From contig JBAZJN010000014.1 of NCBI GenBank assembly GCA_041651295.1, forward strand, positions 1-28,188: 28,188 nucleotides of DNA, written 5' to 3'. Position 1 is the stretch's first letter. The number at the start of each line of letters is the position of its first letter. The stretch is from JBAZJN01 sp041651295. GTDB taxonomy: Bacteria; Patescibacteriota; UBA1384; XYA2-FULL-43-10; CAINNR01. Shown here in pieces: positions 1-7,805 of this stretch. The position numbers and the translations under genes were made by a program. The notes under the pieces are model-generated. The model was not told the DNA's origin. It was given only the letters and a program-made list of their open reading frames with translations, and made no database searches.

Positions 1-1
1 G

Positions 2-97
2 GAAGAAAGATTAAACAATTACCGGAAAAACAAAAAACAGCCCGATAAATCTGCTGTTTTGAATATTCAAAGTGTTCGGATTGACCCCGTCCCGTAG
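2..97 (+). CDS. C-terminal end of an unidentified protein (partial)
   Basis: Frame 2 is open from the window edge to a TAG at 95-97 and gives 31 residues, charged and Lys/Asn/Arg-rich (starts EERLNNYRKNKK, ends SVRIDPVP). Too little remains to name the protein. A second possible tail in frame 1 stops at 46-48 and is shorter. recO often precedes glyS in bacteria, but I see no RecO signature here. Confidence 0.35.
   Translation, partial: EERLNNYRKNKKQPDKSAVLNIQSVRIDPVP
34..60 (+). other. Hairpin, possible weak terminator
   Basis: Arms AAAACAGC (34-41) and GCTGTTTT (53-60) are perfectly complementary around an 11-base loop. The four T at the end of the right arm could serve as a short U-tract. 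It lies inside the partial reading frame ending at 97, so either it is not a terminator or the frame-1 tail ending at 48 is the real gene end. Confidence 0.3.
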
Positions 98-152
98 GAA
101 GCAGTGAGCATTATCATATTATCATAAAAAATGTTAACTGTCAAGGTTGATA

Positions 153-181
153 TTGATCAGGTCAAGCTTAAGTGATAAAGT
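153..181 (+). promoter_or_regulatory. Predicted glyS promoter
   Basis: TTGATC (153-158), a 17-base spacer and TAAAGT (176-181) with an upstream TG (extended -10, TGaTAAAGT). The -10 ends six bases before the glyS ATG, so the predicted transcript would begin at or next to the start codon. Confidence 0.45.
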
Positions 182-187
182 AAAACT

Positions 188-1543
188 ATGGATAAAGATA
201 ATTTGATGGAAAAAATCGTTTCGCTTTGTAAGCGCAGAGGCTTTGTTTGGCAGGATTCCGAAATTTACGGTGGAATTTCCGCTATTTGGGATTTTGGTCC
301 ACTTGGGGTGGAAATGAAAAATGCCATCAAACGGATTTGGTGGGATACCTTTGTCCGCATGCGTCCGGATATTGTCGGTATCGAAGGATCAATCCTCATG
401 CACCCAACTGTTTGGAAAGCATCAGGCCACCTGGAGTCTTTTACTGATCCGTTGGTTGAATGTAAGGATTGCCACAATCGATATAGAGAAGATCATTTGA
501 AGGAGGGCAAATACAAAGGTGAAGGAAAGGCTAAGGATATTTTGCAGTGCCCGAGCTGTGGTTCCAAGAGTTTTACTGATCCGAAGAGTTTTAACTTATT
601 GTTTGAGGCGCTTGAAGGTACGGTTGAAGGCAAGAAAAATACCATATACTTGCGAGGCGAAACAGCTCAATCAATGTTCTGCGATTTTAAATTGGTTGCC
701 GATTCAATGCGGATGAAATTGCCATTTGGTATTGCCCAGATTGGTAAATCATTTCGCAACGAAATTACGACCGGCGACTTTTTCTTCCGCAGCCGTGAGT
801 TTGAGATTGCCGAACTGGAATACTTTGTTAAGCCGGGTGAGGACGAGAAATGGTTTAAAGAATGGTTAGAGCTCTGGTGGCTGTTCTATGTCGATTTAGG
901 AATCAATCGGGAAAAATTGTCGGAATATGAACATCCGAAAAAATCGTTAGCGCATTATTCCAAGCGGACAGTTGATATCATGTACAAATTCCCATTTGGC
1001 GTTTCCGAACTTGCCGGGGTTGCCAATAGGACAGATTATGACCTTTCGCAACACGAAAAGTTCTCGGGCAAAGATTTGCATTACTTTGACGAAGAAACCG
1101 GCAAAAAAATTGCGCCCTACGTTATCGAGCCGACGATGGGAGTTGATCGGATAATGCTGGCTTGTTTGGTTGACGGCTATACAGAATCGGACGGAACCGA
1201 CGGTCGGGAAAAAGGTGAGATTGTCCTTAAAATCAACCCGAAAATTGCGCCGGTTCAGGTTGCGGTTTTTCCGCTAATGAAGAAAGAAAAAATGCCGGAT
1301 GTTGCCAATGATATCCGTTACAATGCCACGGTTTGTGGCTTCCGTGCGGCTTACGACGAATCCGGCTCAATCGGCAAACGGTATAGACGTCAAGACGAAA
1401 TTGGAACGCCATACTGCGTAACTGTTGATTATCAAACTCTTGAAGATGAAACAGTCACCATCCGCGAACGCGACAGTATGAAACAGGAGCGAATCAAAAT
1501 TTCCGAAGTTAACAATTATCTGTTCGAGAAGATTCTGAACTAG
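188..1543 (+). CDS. glyS: Glycyl-tRNA synthetase, alpha2 type
   Basis: Class II aminoacyl-tRNA synthetase that charges tRNA-Gly with glycine in the cytosol. It is the single-chain homodimeric form found in archaea, eukaryotes, Gram-positives and CPR, not the alpha2beta2 GlyQ/GlyS form. A Zn-binding pair is visible (C92-x2-C95 and C121-x2-C124). Class II motif 2 shows as FRNEIT near 189-194 with GETAQSMF just before it, and motif 3 as EPTMGVDR near 316. A C-terminal anticodon-binding domain follows (about 350-451). 451 residues is normal. No Shine-Dalgarno precedes the ATG and a -10 box sits six bases upstream, so translation may be leaderless. Monocistronic, with a terminator right after the stop. 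Confidence 0.97.
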   Translation: MDKDNLMEKIVSLCKRRGFVWQDSEIYGGISAIWDFGPLGVEMKNAIKRIWWDTFVRMRPDIVGIEGSILMHPTVWKASGHLESFTDPLVECKDCHNRYREDHLKEGKYKGEGKAKDILQCPSCGSKSFTDPKSFNLLFEALEGTVEGKKNTIYLRGETAQSMFCDFKLVADSMRMKLPFGIAQIGKSFRNEITTGDFFFRSREFEIAELEYFVKPGEDEKWFKEWLELWWLFYVDLGINREKLSEYEHPKKSLAHYSKRTVDIMYKFPFGVSELAGVANRTDYDLSQHEKFSGKDLHYFDEETGKKIAPYVIEPTMGVDRIMLACLVDGYTESDGTDGREKGEIVLKINPKIAPVQVAVFPLMKKEKMPDVANDIRYNATVCGFRAAYDESGSIGKRYRRQDEIGTPYCVTVDYQTLEDETVTIRERDSMKQERIKISEVNNYLFEKILN

Positions 1544-1559
1544 TTAGTCTATATTATTG

Positions 1560-1593
1560 AAAAAATCGCAAGTCTAGTACTAGCGATTTTTTT
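1560..1593 (+). terminator. Rho-independent terminator after glyS
   Basis: AAAAAATCGC (1560-1569) pairs perfectly with GCGATTTTTT (1583-1592). The loop holds the palindrome CTAGTACTAG and the 3' arm ends in seven T. It begins 16 bases after the glyS stop. Confidence 0.85.
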
Positions 1594-1631
1594 GTTGGAA
1601 TATATTATCCACAGGTTATTGCTAAAATATC

Positions 1632-1661
1632 TTGACCTGCTGTATCAAATAGCATTAGAAT
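1632..1661 (+). promoter_or_regulatory. Promoter of the dcw cluster (mraZ promoter)
   Basis: TTGACC (1632-1637), an 18-base spacer and TAGAAT (1656-1661). The last T of the -10 is the first base of the MraZ operator repeats, so bound MraZ would cover the start site. The rest of the 303-base gap between glyS and mraZ holds a word-type repeat (1701-1739) and an A-rich leader of about 180 bases with no other recognisable site. Confidence 0.7.
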
Positions 1662-1685
1662 GGGAACAGGTGGGAAAAAGTGGGA
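1661..1685 (+). promoter_or_regulatory. MraZ operator: three TGGGA boxes
   Basis: TGGGA occurs at 1661, 1671 and 1681, each copy followed by exactly five spacer bases (ACAGG, AAAAG). This is the known MraZ box arrangement (TGGG repeats every 10 bp, one helical turn). Its overlap with the -10 fits autorepression of the dcw cluster by MraZ. Confidence 0.85.
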
Positions 1686-1700
1686 ACAACCAGGAATGGA

Positions 1701-1739
1701 TGACGAATATCCAAATAACTAATAACGAATAAAAACTCG
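1701..1739. repeat. Low-complexity word repeat between genes
   Basis: Degenerate short words (TGACGAATAT, AATAACTAATA, AACGAATAA). The same words occur in reverse orientation at 17074-17106: ATATTCGTCA and TATTAGTTAT. The two sites therefore belong to one family of intergenic filler. Confidence 0.45.
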
Positions 1740-1846
1740 TTATGATCAGACCAAAAACAAAAAAGTTAAAGATCAAAACAAATATAAAATCTGTAGTTTT
1801 AAAAATTACGTTTGCTTAAAAGTTATTCTGGAGGGCGCTTACTGCC

Positions 1847-2278
1847 ATGTTTATAGGTGAGTTCAAACATTCTATAGATGAAAAAGGGCGCGTCTCCTTG
1901 CCGGCCAAGTTTCGTGCTGAGCTAGCATCCGGTTGTGTCGTCACCCGCGGGCTTGATAAATGCCTCTGGATATATCCGATGAATGAATGGCAGAAGTTGG
2001 CCGAAAAAATATCCGAACTTCCATTGACGCAAAGAAACGCTAGAAGCTTTTCAAGATTGATGCTGGCCGGAGCCACAGACGCTGAGCTTGATCGTGTCGG
2101 GCGCATCAATGTTCCAGGTTATTTAAGAGATTACGCCAATATACAAAAAGATGTGGTTATTGTTGGCATTTACAGCCGGATAGAAATTTGGCCGGCGGAT
2201 GTTTGGGCGGACTTTAAAAAACAAATGGAAGAGTCGGGAGATGAAATTGCCGAAAATTTGTCAGAAATCGGGTTTTAA
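1847..2278 (+). CDS. mraZ: MraZ, transcriptional repressor of the dcw cluster
   Basis: Ring-forming AbrB-fold DNA-binding protein that controls the division and cell-wall cluster. Both family signatures D-x3-R are present: DEKGR (about residues 12-16) with SLPAKFR after it, and DRVGR (about 83-87) with INVP after it, one in each of two tandem SpoVT-AbrB domains. 143 residues is the normal length. GGAGGG at 1830-1835 lies 11-12 bases before the ATG, a slightly long spacing. First gene of the cluster, directly downstream of a three-box MraZ operator. The next gene is not rsmH as usual but a noncoding stretch. Confidence 0.95.
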   Translation: MFIGEFKHSIDEKGRVSLPAKFRAELASGCVVTRGLDKCLWIYPMNEWQKLAEKISELPLTQRNARSFSRLMLAGATDAELDRVGRINVPGYLRDYANIQKDVVIVGIYSRIEIWPADVWADFKKQMEESGDEIAENLSEIGF

Positions 2279-2288
2279 AGATTTCGGC

Positions 2289-2470
2289 TTCCTTGACCAG
2301 TAGCCAGTGTCAAAAACACGACCACAAGTGATTGGACGGGGTTAACTTGATCCACAACTATCACTTTGGACTTGGAGGGGCAAAGGCTTATGAAAATGCT
2401 AGCTTTTCATCCGATGTTCTTAATCGGATGAGTTAAAACAAAAACAAAAAGCTGGCTACTGATTAAGGAA
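2289..2470 (+). ncRNA. Candidate structured RNA in place of rsmH
   Basis: About 182 bases with nested complementarity. A closing helix P1 joins CAGTAGCCAG (2298-2307) to CTGGCTACTG (2452-2461). It is extended past a 3x3 internal loop by TTCCTT (2289-2294) with AAGGAA (2465-2470). Inside are AAGTGAT (2326-2332) with ATCACTT (2360-2366) and, nested in it, TGGA/TCCA; then ATGAAAA (2390-2396) with TTTTCAT (2404-2410); then CCGAT (2411-2415) with ATCGG (2423-2427), followed by a single-stranded A-rich linker before P1 closes. No reading frame of note overlaps. I do not recognise a known family: it lacks RNase P, tmRNA, SRP and common riboswitch signatures. It could be a free RNA or a cis-acting leader of the downstream ftsL. 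Confidence 0.5.
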
Positions 2471-2473
2471 AAG

Positions 2474-2580
2474 ACAATTTAAAATTTAGAATTTTCAATT
2501 TAAACTGAATTTAAAATGTTTTAAACATTTAAGAATTGGAAATTTATTTAAAATTTTAAATTAGTAAATTATTAAATTTA
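2474..2580. repeat. AT-rich palindromic word tract before ftsL
   Basis: Nearly pure A/T built from variants of AATTTAAAAT and AATTTTAAAT. It includes the hairpins AAAATT-tag-AATTTT (2481-2495) and AAATGTTT-t-AAACATTT (about 2515-2531). No promoter stands out. It may act as a terminator for the RNA upstream, or be intergenic filler. Confidence 0.5.
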
Positions 2581-2595
2581 AGTTGGAGGGTTATC

Positions 2596-2958
2596 GTGGG
2601 TAGAGATTTTGTTGTCACGAATTCAGCAACTGCAAGTATTGGCACAAAGAAGAGAACTGTCGGCCAGAAATTTTTTATCGGGCCCAAGGCATCAAGACTT
2701 ATTGCAGTAGTAATTTTTGGAGCTCTGGGACTGCTTTATATGACTCAATCAACACAAGGTGCGGACAGAAGTTATAAGTATCGCGAACTAACAAAGCAAA
2801 AAACCGAACTGGAAGACCAGCATGACCGGCTGCAAATCGAAGCTTCAAGACTGGAGTCACTAAATGAAATTGATAAAAGTGTGAATCCCCAGCCAATTCC
2901 TCCCGCTCAAATGCAGTCAGCAACAGGCGTAAATTATGTGCCAGGTAGTACACAATAA
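2596..2958 (+). CDS. ftsL: FtsL-like bitopic division protein
   Basis: Small single-pass membrane protein with a basic cytoplasmic N-terminus (about 1-33), one TM helix (about 34-50) and a predicted coiled coil (about 58-92), ending in a Pro/Gln-rich tail. This is the FtsL/septum-formation-initiator layout; FtsL normally pairs with a DivIC/FtsB coiled coil and scaffolds FtsQ, FtsW and FtsI. The assignment rests on architecture and position just before ftsI, since FtsL sequences are poorly conserved. The start is GTG with a strong GGAGGG at 2585-2590. Its strong site contrasts with the absent one at ftsI. Confidence 0.7.
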   Translation: MGRDFVVTNSATASIGTKKRTVGQKFFIGPKASRLIAVVIFGALGLLYMTQSTQGADRSYKYRELTKQKTELEDQHDRLQIEASRLESLNEIDKSVNPQPIPPAQMQSATGVNYVPGSTQ

Positions 2959-3033
2959 TATTAAGTGATAAAATTCATTTTGCGACAAAGACCAGCTTAA
3001 AAAGAATGGCTAATTATTTAGTAAATTTACAAA

Positions 3034-4752
3034 ATGATAGATGAAAAAAAATTTACTCGGATTCGTTTTATCTCGATTTTTTTTCTTTTTCTGTCGCTGG
3101 TGCTCCTTTCAAGGTTATTTCAGAAACAGATTCTGGAAGGTAAAGATTATATTGCTAAAGCAAAAAGCCAGCAACAATTCTCTCAAATAGAGCTAGCCGA
3201 ACGCGGCAAAGTTTATTTTCATGATTCAGGGGACGACTTAGATAAGAGTTACGCAATGGCCTATGACATCAAGAATTTTTCTCTTTTTGCCGTTCCGAAA
3301 AATATTAAAGATAAACATTTGGTGGCCAGCAAATTGGCTTCTTTTGTCGGCAAATCGGAATTAGAAGTCTTTGCCAGTTTGGACAATGATAAAAGTTATC
3401 TGCCGGCTTTGAAAAAAGGGCTCTCATATGAAGATGCCGATAAAATTGAGGCTTTGGAATTCACTGGAGTCTATGTTTTACCGGAATATAAGAGATATTA
3501 CCCTGAGTCGGACTTTTCCGCTCAGCTTCTGGGTTTTGTTGATGCTGAAGGAAACGGAAAATACGGATTCGAAGGATTTTATGATGAAGAGCTAAAGGGC
3601 TCGTCAGGAAAAATTACTGGCGAAAAAGACACTCTGGGTCGGGTAATTTCCTTATTATCAGAAGATTCTCCGAAAGACGGCGCAAGCTATTTGTTGTCGG
3701 TTGATAGATCGGTTAATTTCTACATCTACCAAACGCTGCGAAAAGCAATTCAGGATTATCAGGCTGAATCCGGAATGGCGGTAGTCGTTGACGTTAAGAC
3801 AGGGAAGATAGTTGGAATGGCTTCATTCCCGTCATTTGATCCGAACAACTATACGGAATATGCTAACAACAAACAGGAAAATTTATTTAAAAATCCAATT
3901 ATTTCAACGGCATATGAACCAGGTAGTATATTTAAACCGTTAGTTGTTGCTGCCGGATTGGACTCAGGGAAAATTACTCCCGATTCCGGCTCAACTTTCG
4001 GTGCCTCAGTAGATATCCAGGGATTTACGATTCATACGGCTGAGGACAAAGCTTTCGGCGCGGAAAAAATCGGCGACATTTTAAAACATTCGGATAATGT
4101 CGGCATGGTTTGGGTCGGACAACAAATCGGTAGTCCGATTATGGATGAATATATTAGAAAATTCGGATTTGCCGACAAAACCGGTATTGATCTCTCGGGC
4201 GAAGGTGTCGGAATTATACAGCCATTAAAAGATTGGGGGCAAATCGGACAGGCGACTGTGAGCTTTGGCCAGGGAATATCAGTTACTCCGATCCAATTGG
4301 TGATGGCCTATGCGGCTATCGCTAACAAAGGAGTGATGATGAAACCTCAAGTTGTTGATAAAATAATTAAGGACAACGGCACTTCTTCCGAAGTAGCATC
4401 GGCTGAGGTTAAGAGAGTACTTTCGGAACAGACCACAAAAGATTTAACAGCGATGTTGACTGGAGTTGTCGAAGAGGGATACGGGAAAAAAGCTGGTGTC
4501 TCTGGTTTCTGGGTTGCTGGAAAAACCGGTACCGCTCAAATTGCAGACCCGGCGACCGGAAAATATATGGAAGGGGTTTTTAATCATTCATTTGCCGGCT
4601 TTGCTCCCGCAGATGATCCAAAATTTGCTATGCTGGTAGAGCTGGACAAGCCTAAAAACGCCCGCTTCGCCGAATCTTCTGCTGCTCCGGTTTTTGGCAG
4701 TATTGCATCTTATCTTCTAAACTACTATTATCGAATAGCACCGAATCGATAA
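3034..4752 (+). CDS. ftsI: FtsI/PBP2-type penicillin-binding protein (class B)
   Basis: Septal D,D-transpeptidase that crosslinks peptidoglycan outside the membrane, working with FtsW. An N-terminal TM anchor spans about 10-27, then a PBP dimerisation domain (about 45-210), then the transpeptidase domain. All three active-site motifs are intact: S298-I-F-K301, S353-D-N355 and K497-T-G499. 572 residues is normal. No C-terminal PASTA repeats are seen. No Shine-Dalgarno precedes the ATG. It lies between ftsL and murF, the usual dcw position. Confidence 0.93.
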   Translation: MIDEKKFTRIRFISIFFLFLSLVLLSRLFQKQILEGKDYIAKAKSQQQFSQIELAERGKVYFHDSGDDLDKSYAMAYDIKNFSLFAVPKNIKDKHLVASKLASFVGKSELEVFASLDNDKSYLPALKKGLSYEDADKIEALEFTGVYVLPEYKRYYPESDFSAQLLGFVDAEGNGKYGFEGFYDEELKGSSGKITGEKDTLGRVISLLSEDSPKDGASYLLSVDRSVNFYIYQTLRKAIQDYQAESGMAVVVDVKTGKIVGMASFPSFDPNNYTEYANNKQENLFKNPIISTAYEPGSIFKPLVVAAGLDSGKITPDSGSTFGASVDIQGFTIHTAEDKAFGAEKIGDILKHSDNVGMVWVGQQIGSPIMDEYIRKFGFADKTGIDLSGEGVGIIQPLKDWGQIGQATVSFGQGISVTPIQLVMAYAAIANKGVMMKPQVVDKIIKDNGTSSEVASAEVKRVLSEQTTKDLTAMLTGVVEEGYGKKAGVSGFWVAGKTGTAQIADPATGKYMEGVFNHSFAGFAPADDPKFAMLVELDKPKNARFAESSAAPVFGSIASYLLNYYYRIAPNR

Positions 4753-4777
4753 TAAATTTTTCCGAGTATATAAAATT

Positions 4778-6067
4778 ATGTATATGAAAAAAGCTGTTTT
4801 AAGTCTTGTTCAGAGGTATTTACAATTTCTTGCTAGAATTAAAATCCGCTGGATCCGTCCGGAGATAATTGCTGTTACTGGCTCATACGGAAAAACTTCA
4901 GCCAAAGAAGCAATTTTTCAAGTTTTACATGCAGAGTTTGGCGATGATATCGGCAAGAACTGGGGCAATATGAATTCTGTTTTGGGTTTGCCGTTGGCAA
5001 TATTGGGCTTTAGAAGTTATTATTTTAGTCTGGGAATTCTTTGGAATGTTTTTGTAGCTCAGTTAAACCTTTTCTTTTACCGACTGCCCAAAATTCTAGT
5101 ATTGGAGTTAGGCATTGATAAACCGGGAGAAATGTCTGAGTTGCTTTCAATAATTCAGCCAAACATTGCAGCTGTCACGGGCATATCAGAGACCCATCTT
5201 GAGGGTTTAAAGACTATCGAAGTGGTTAAAAAAGAAAAGAATCTTTTGTTTGCGGCACTTGGAAGAAATGGGGTGGCACTTATTAATTGGGACAACGACC
5301 ATTCAAGAAACTTGTTTATTCCCGAAGGGGTTAAAAAATTCACTTTTGGCACGACTATTACCGGGACTAAGTCGGCCGACGTCTTAGCTTCTGATATTAA
5401 AGTAACCGATTTGGGTACAACTTTTATAATGGACTTATTCGGCGAAAAAATAAATATCAAATCAAAATTATATGGCGCTCACTCAATCAAAAGTCTATTA
5501 ATTGCGGCAGCTGTCGGCTATCAATATGGAATTTCTGCGGAAAAAATAAAAAAGGTTATTGAGCAGATAGAACCACAAAAAGGCCGGATGAATTTGCTCA
5601 AAATTGAAAACGGAATCGTAATTATCGATGATAGCTATAATTCAAATCCGCGTTCCGCAGAAAAAGCCCTCTGGACTTTAAAGGATATTAAATATGACAG
5701 TGCAAGAAAAATTGCCATACTAGGCAATATGAACGAACTTGGATCGTATAGCCAAGAGGGCCACTTACGAGTTGGCAAAACAGCTGCTGATATTGCCGAC
5801 TTGCTTTTGGCTGTTGGGGAAAATCGAAAATATATTGCAGAAGGAGCTGAAAAAGCAGGTTTATCTGCTAGTAAAATCAGGGTTTTTGAAACTACCGAAG
5901 ATCTAATTGACAAAATTGACGGGATATTGCAACCCAACGACTTGGTTTTAGTAAAAGGCTCTCAAAACGGAGTCCGCCTTGAAAAACTGGTCAAGCATTT
6001 AATAAATAATGATAAATTAGCAAGTGAAATTCTTTGCCGTCAAGAAAAAAAGTGGCAGGGGAAATAA
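4778..6067 (+). CDS. murF: MurF-type Mur ligase without the N-terminal domain
   Basis: ATP-dependent ligase expected to add D-Ala-D-Ala to the UDP-MurNAc-tripeptide. The ATP loop GSYGKTS lies at residues 35-41, the hallmark DDSYNSNPRSAEKAL (MurF DSYN.NP) about two-thirds along, and a C-terminal GNMNELG motif follows. Canonical MurF has a UDP-substrate-binding domain of about 80-100 residues before the ATP loop; here only about 33 residues remain, hydrophobic and basic. The substrate may therefore be held differently, or the partner substrate may differ. Since no murE is in the cluster, its exact amino-acid specificity is inferred. An in-frame ATG at 4784 is an alternative start; TATATAAAAT upstream could be a -10. 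Confidence 0.85.
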   Translation: MYMKKAVLSLVQRYLQFLARIKIRWIRPEIIAVTGSYGKTSAKEAIFQVLHAEFGDDIGKNWGNMNSVLGLPLAILGFRSYYFSLGILWNVFVAQLNLFFYRLPKILVLELGIDKPGEMSELLSIIQPNIAAVTGISETHLEGLKTIEVVKKEKNLLFAALGRNGVALINWDNDHSRNLFIPEGVKKFTFGTTITGTKSADVLASDIKVTDLGTTFIMDLFGEKINIKSKLYGAHSIKSLLIAAAVGYQYGISAEKIKKVIEQIEPQKGRMNLLKIENGIVIIDDSYNSNPRSAEKALWTLKDIKYDSARKIAILGNMNELGSYSQEGHLRVGKTAADIADLLLAVGENRKYIAEGAEKAGLSASKIRVFETTEDLIDKIDGILQPNDLVLVKGSQNGVRLEKLVKHLINNDKLASEILCRQEKKWQGK

Positions 6068-6079
6068 GAGGAGAACAAA

Positions 6080-7102
6080 ATGGATAATATTGAAATGATT
6101 GTGCTCTACAAGAACGACTTTATTCGCTTTTTTTGGTTGACAGGACTTTCATTTCTCATTGCCATGATTTGGACTCCGCTTTTTACCAATTTCTTGTATA
6201 AATATAAGCTTGGGAAAAGAATCAGGCAAGATAAAAACACTCCAATATTTTCCAAAATGCATGCTCATAAAGCCGGAACCCCGTCAATCGGCGGAATCTT
6301 AATTTGGGTAACCGCGGCCGTGCTGACAATAATCTTCAATCTCGAGCGCCAAGCAACCTGGTTGCCACTTTTTTCTCTAGTCGGTGCCGGGTTGATCGGA
6401 TTAGTTGATGATTTGATGAATATTTACGGCGTTGGTGTTCATGGGGGCGGAATGAGATTTCGTGAAAAACTTCCTTTGTATATCGCTGTGGCGGCGATTG
6501 GCGCCTGGTGGTTTTACTCTAAATTGGGCTGGAACTCCATTCATATCCCGGGTTTAGGCGATTACACTATCGGCCTCTGGTATATTCCGATTTTTATTTT
6601 AGCCTTGGTCTGGGCAGCTTTCTCGTCAAATGCCGGAGACGGTTTGGATGGTTTAGCCGGCGGAGTTTTTGCCCTGGCATATGGTGCATACGCAATGATT
6701 TGTTTGACTCAGGGAAAAGTCGAACTAGCATTATTTTGCGGCACAATTATGGGTGCGCTTCTGGCATTTCTGTGGTTCAACATCAACCCGGCCAGATTTT
6801 TCATGGGCGATACGGGTTCTATGGCCTTGGGAATTACACTTGGTGTGATAGCATTTCTGACCAACTCAATTATTGTCTTTCCAATTATTACTTTTATTTT
6901 TACCATTGAAGGTCTATCATTTTTGATCCAACGTTTCTGGAAGATCGTATTTAAACGCAAGCTATTTTTGTCATCTCCAATTCATCATCACCTAGAAGCC
7001 ATTGGTTGGCCTGAGCAGAAAATCGTCATGCGTTTCTGGGTTGTCGGCGCCGCCTCGGCTGTTATTGGACTTGCTATCGCACTCTTTGGTCGGGGGTTTT
7101 AA
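6080..7102 (+). CDS. mraY: MraY, phospho-MurNAc-pentapeptide transferase
   Basis: Integral membrane enzyme that moves phospho-MurNAc-pentapeptide from UDP to undecaprenyl phosphate, giving lipid I. About ten TM helices are visible. Catalytic and Mg-binding landmarks are D110-D111 (GLVDDLMN), D187 and D190 (NAGDGLDGLAGG), D244 (FMGDTGSMALG) and the cytoplasmic triple histidine at 302-304 (IHHHLEAIGWPEQK). 340 residues is typical. GAGGAG lies at the right distance before the ATG, 12 bases after murF stops, so it is co-transcribed with murF. Confidence 0.96.
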   Translation: MDNIEMIVLYKNDFIRFFWLTGLSFLIAMIWTPLFTNFLYKYKLGKRIRQDKNTPIFSKMHAHKAGTPSIGGILIWVTAAVLTIIFNLERQATWLPLFSLVGAGLIGLVDDLMNIYGVGVHGGGMRFREKLPLYIAVAAIGAWWFYSKLGWNSIHIPGLGDYTIGLWYIPIFILALVWAAFSSNAGDGLDGLAGGVFALAYGAYAMICLTQGKVELALFCGTIMGALLAFLWFNINPARFFMGDTGSMALGITLGVIAFLTNSIIVFPIITFIFTIEGLSFLIQRFWKIVFKRKLFLSSPIHHHLEAIGWPEQKIVMRFWVVGAASAVIGLAIALFGRGF

Positions 7103-7103
7103 C

Positions 7104-7132
7104 TTGACAATATTTCGCCGCACTAATACTTT
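7104..7132 (+). promoter_or_regulatory. Internal promoter before the HD-domain gene
   Basis: A perfect TTGACA (7104-7109) begins two bases after the mraY stop; a 17-base spacer leads to TACTTT (7127-7132). The predicted start is at or just before the ATG at 7141, so the HD gene and the genes downstream could be expressed apart from the mraZ promoter. Confidence 0.55.
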
Positions 7133-7140
7133 AAGTATAT

Positions 7141-7764
7141 ATGGCGAAGAAAGACGAAAGCAAAAAGATTCTCCACCTTATCCAGCAAGCTGGAACCTTG
7201 ATGTTGATGAACCGCAATCACATCCGCAATCTTGGAAATATTACATTTGACACTATTGCATCTCACTCATTTCATGTGGCCACAATTGCCTACTGTGTAG
7301 CCAGAATGGAGGGGTTTTCGCATCAGGAGGGAATGAGAGCTCTAACTGTGGGGTTAATCCATGATTTGGCCGAGGCCCGGACCGGGGATAACGATTTTAT
7401 TTCCAAAAATTACACGACTATGGATGAAGCGCAAGCTACTAAAGATCAATTTGAGGGGATTGGCTTCGCCGCTGATCTTGCCAAGGAAATGACTGAATAC
7501 GAGGAAAGGAAAACAAAATTATCGAAGTGTATAAAAGATGCCGATGTTGTTGCTCAGATGTACATGGAGTGGACACTGACATGGCAGGGCAATAAACTGG
7601 CTGAAAAATGGTTTAAAAACGATCTCAAACATAGATTACCTTACCTGAAAACAAAGTCAGCCAAAAAGATAATCCGGCTAATAAAATCAACCGATCCACA
7701 GGATTGGTGGTGGAGTGATCTTGTTGATAAAAAAGGTCCAAATCTGAAACATTTAAATGGTTAA
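7141..7764 (+). CDS. HD-domain phosphohydrolase, YfbR/HDDC2-like
   Basis: Metal-dependent HD-superfamily hydrolase of the kind that dephosphorylates (deoxy)nucleoside 5'-monophosphates. The metal ligands are visible: H42 or H45 in SHSFHVA, H74-D75 in LIHDLAEARTGD, and D133/D135 in KDADVV. The HDLAEA..GD stretch matches the YfbR/HDDC2 group. 207 residues fits. It sits between mraY and murD, where dcw clusters normally have nothing, and has its own promoter. The substrate is not shown by the sequence; a link to nucleotide-sugar metabolism is only a guess from position. No Shine-Dalgarno. Confidence 0.8.
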   Translation: MAKKDESKKILHLIQQAGTLMLMNRNHIRNLGNITFDTIASHSFHVATIAYCVARMEGFSHQEGMRALTVGLIHDLAEARTGDNDFISKNYTTMDEAQATKDQFEGIGFAADLAKEMTEYEERKTKLSKCIKDADVVAQMYMEWTLTWQGNKLAEKWFKNDLKHRLPYLKTKSAKKIIRLIKSTDPQDWWWSDLVDKKGPNLKHLNG

Positions 7765-7805
7765 TTTAACTTCCAATACTCCGGTTTTTCAGCTAGAATG
7801 AATCT

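Noticed and set aside
85..110. SRP RNA-like string GTCC-CGTA-GGAAGCAG
   Set aside because: It resembles the 4.5S apical region, but the tetraloop is not GNRA, the 5' CAGG side is absent and the flanks do not pair into a longer helix.
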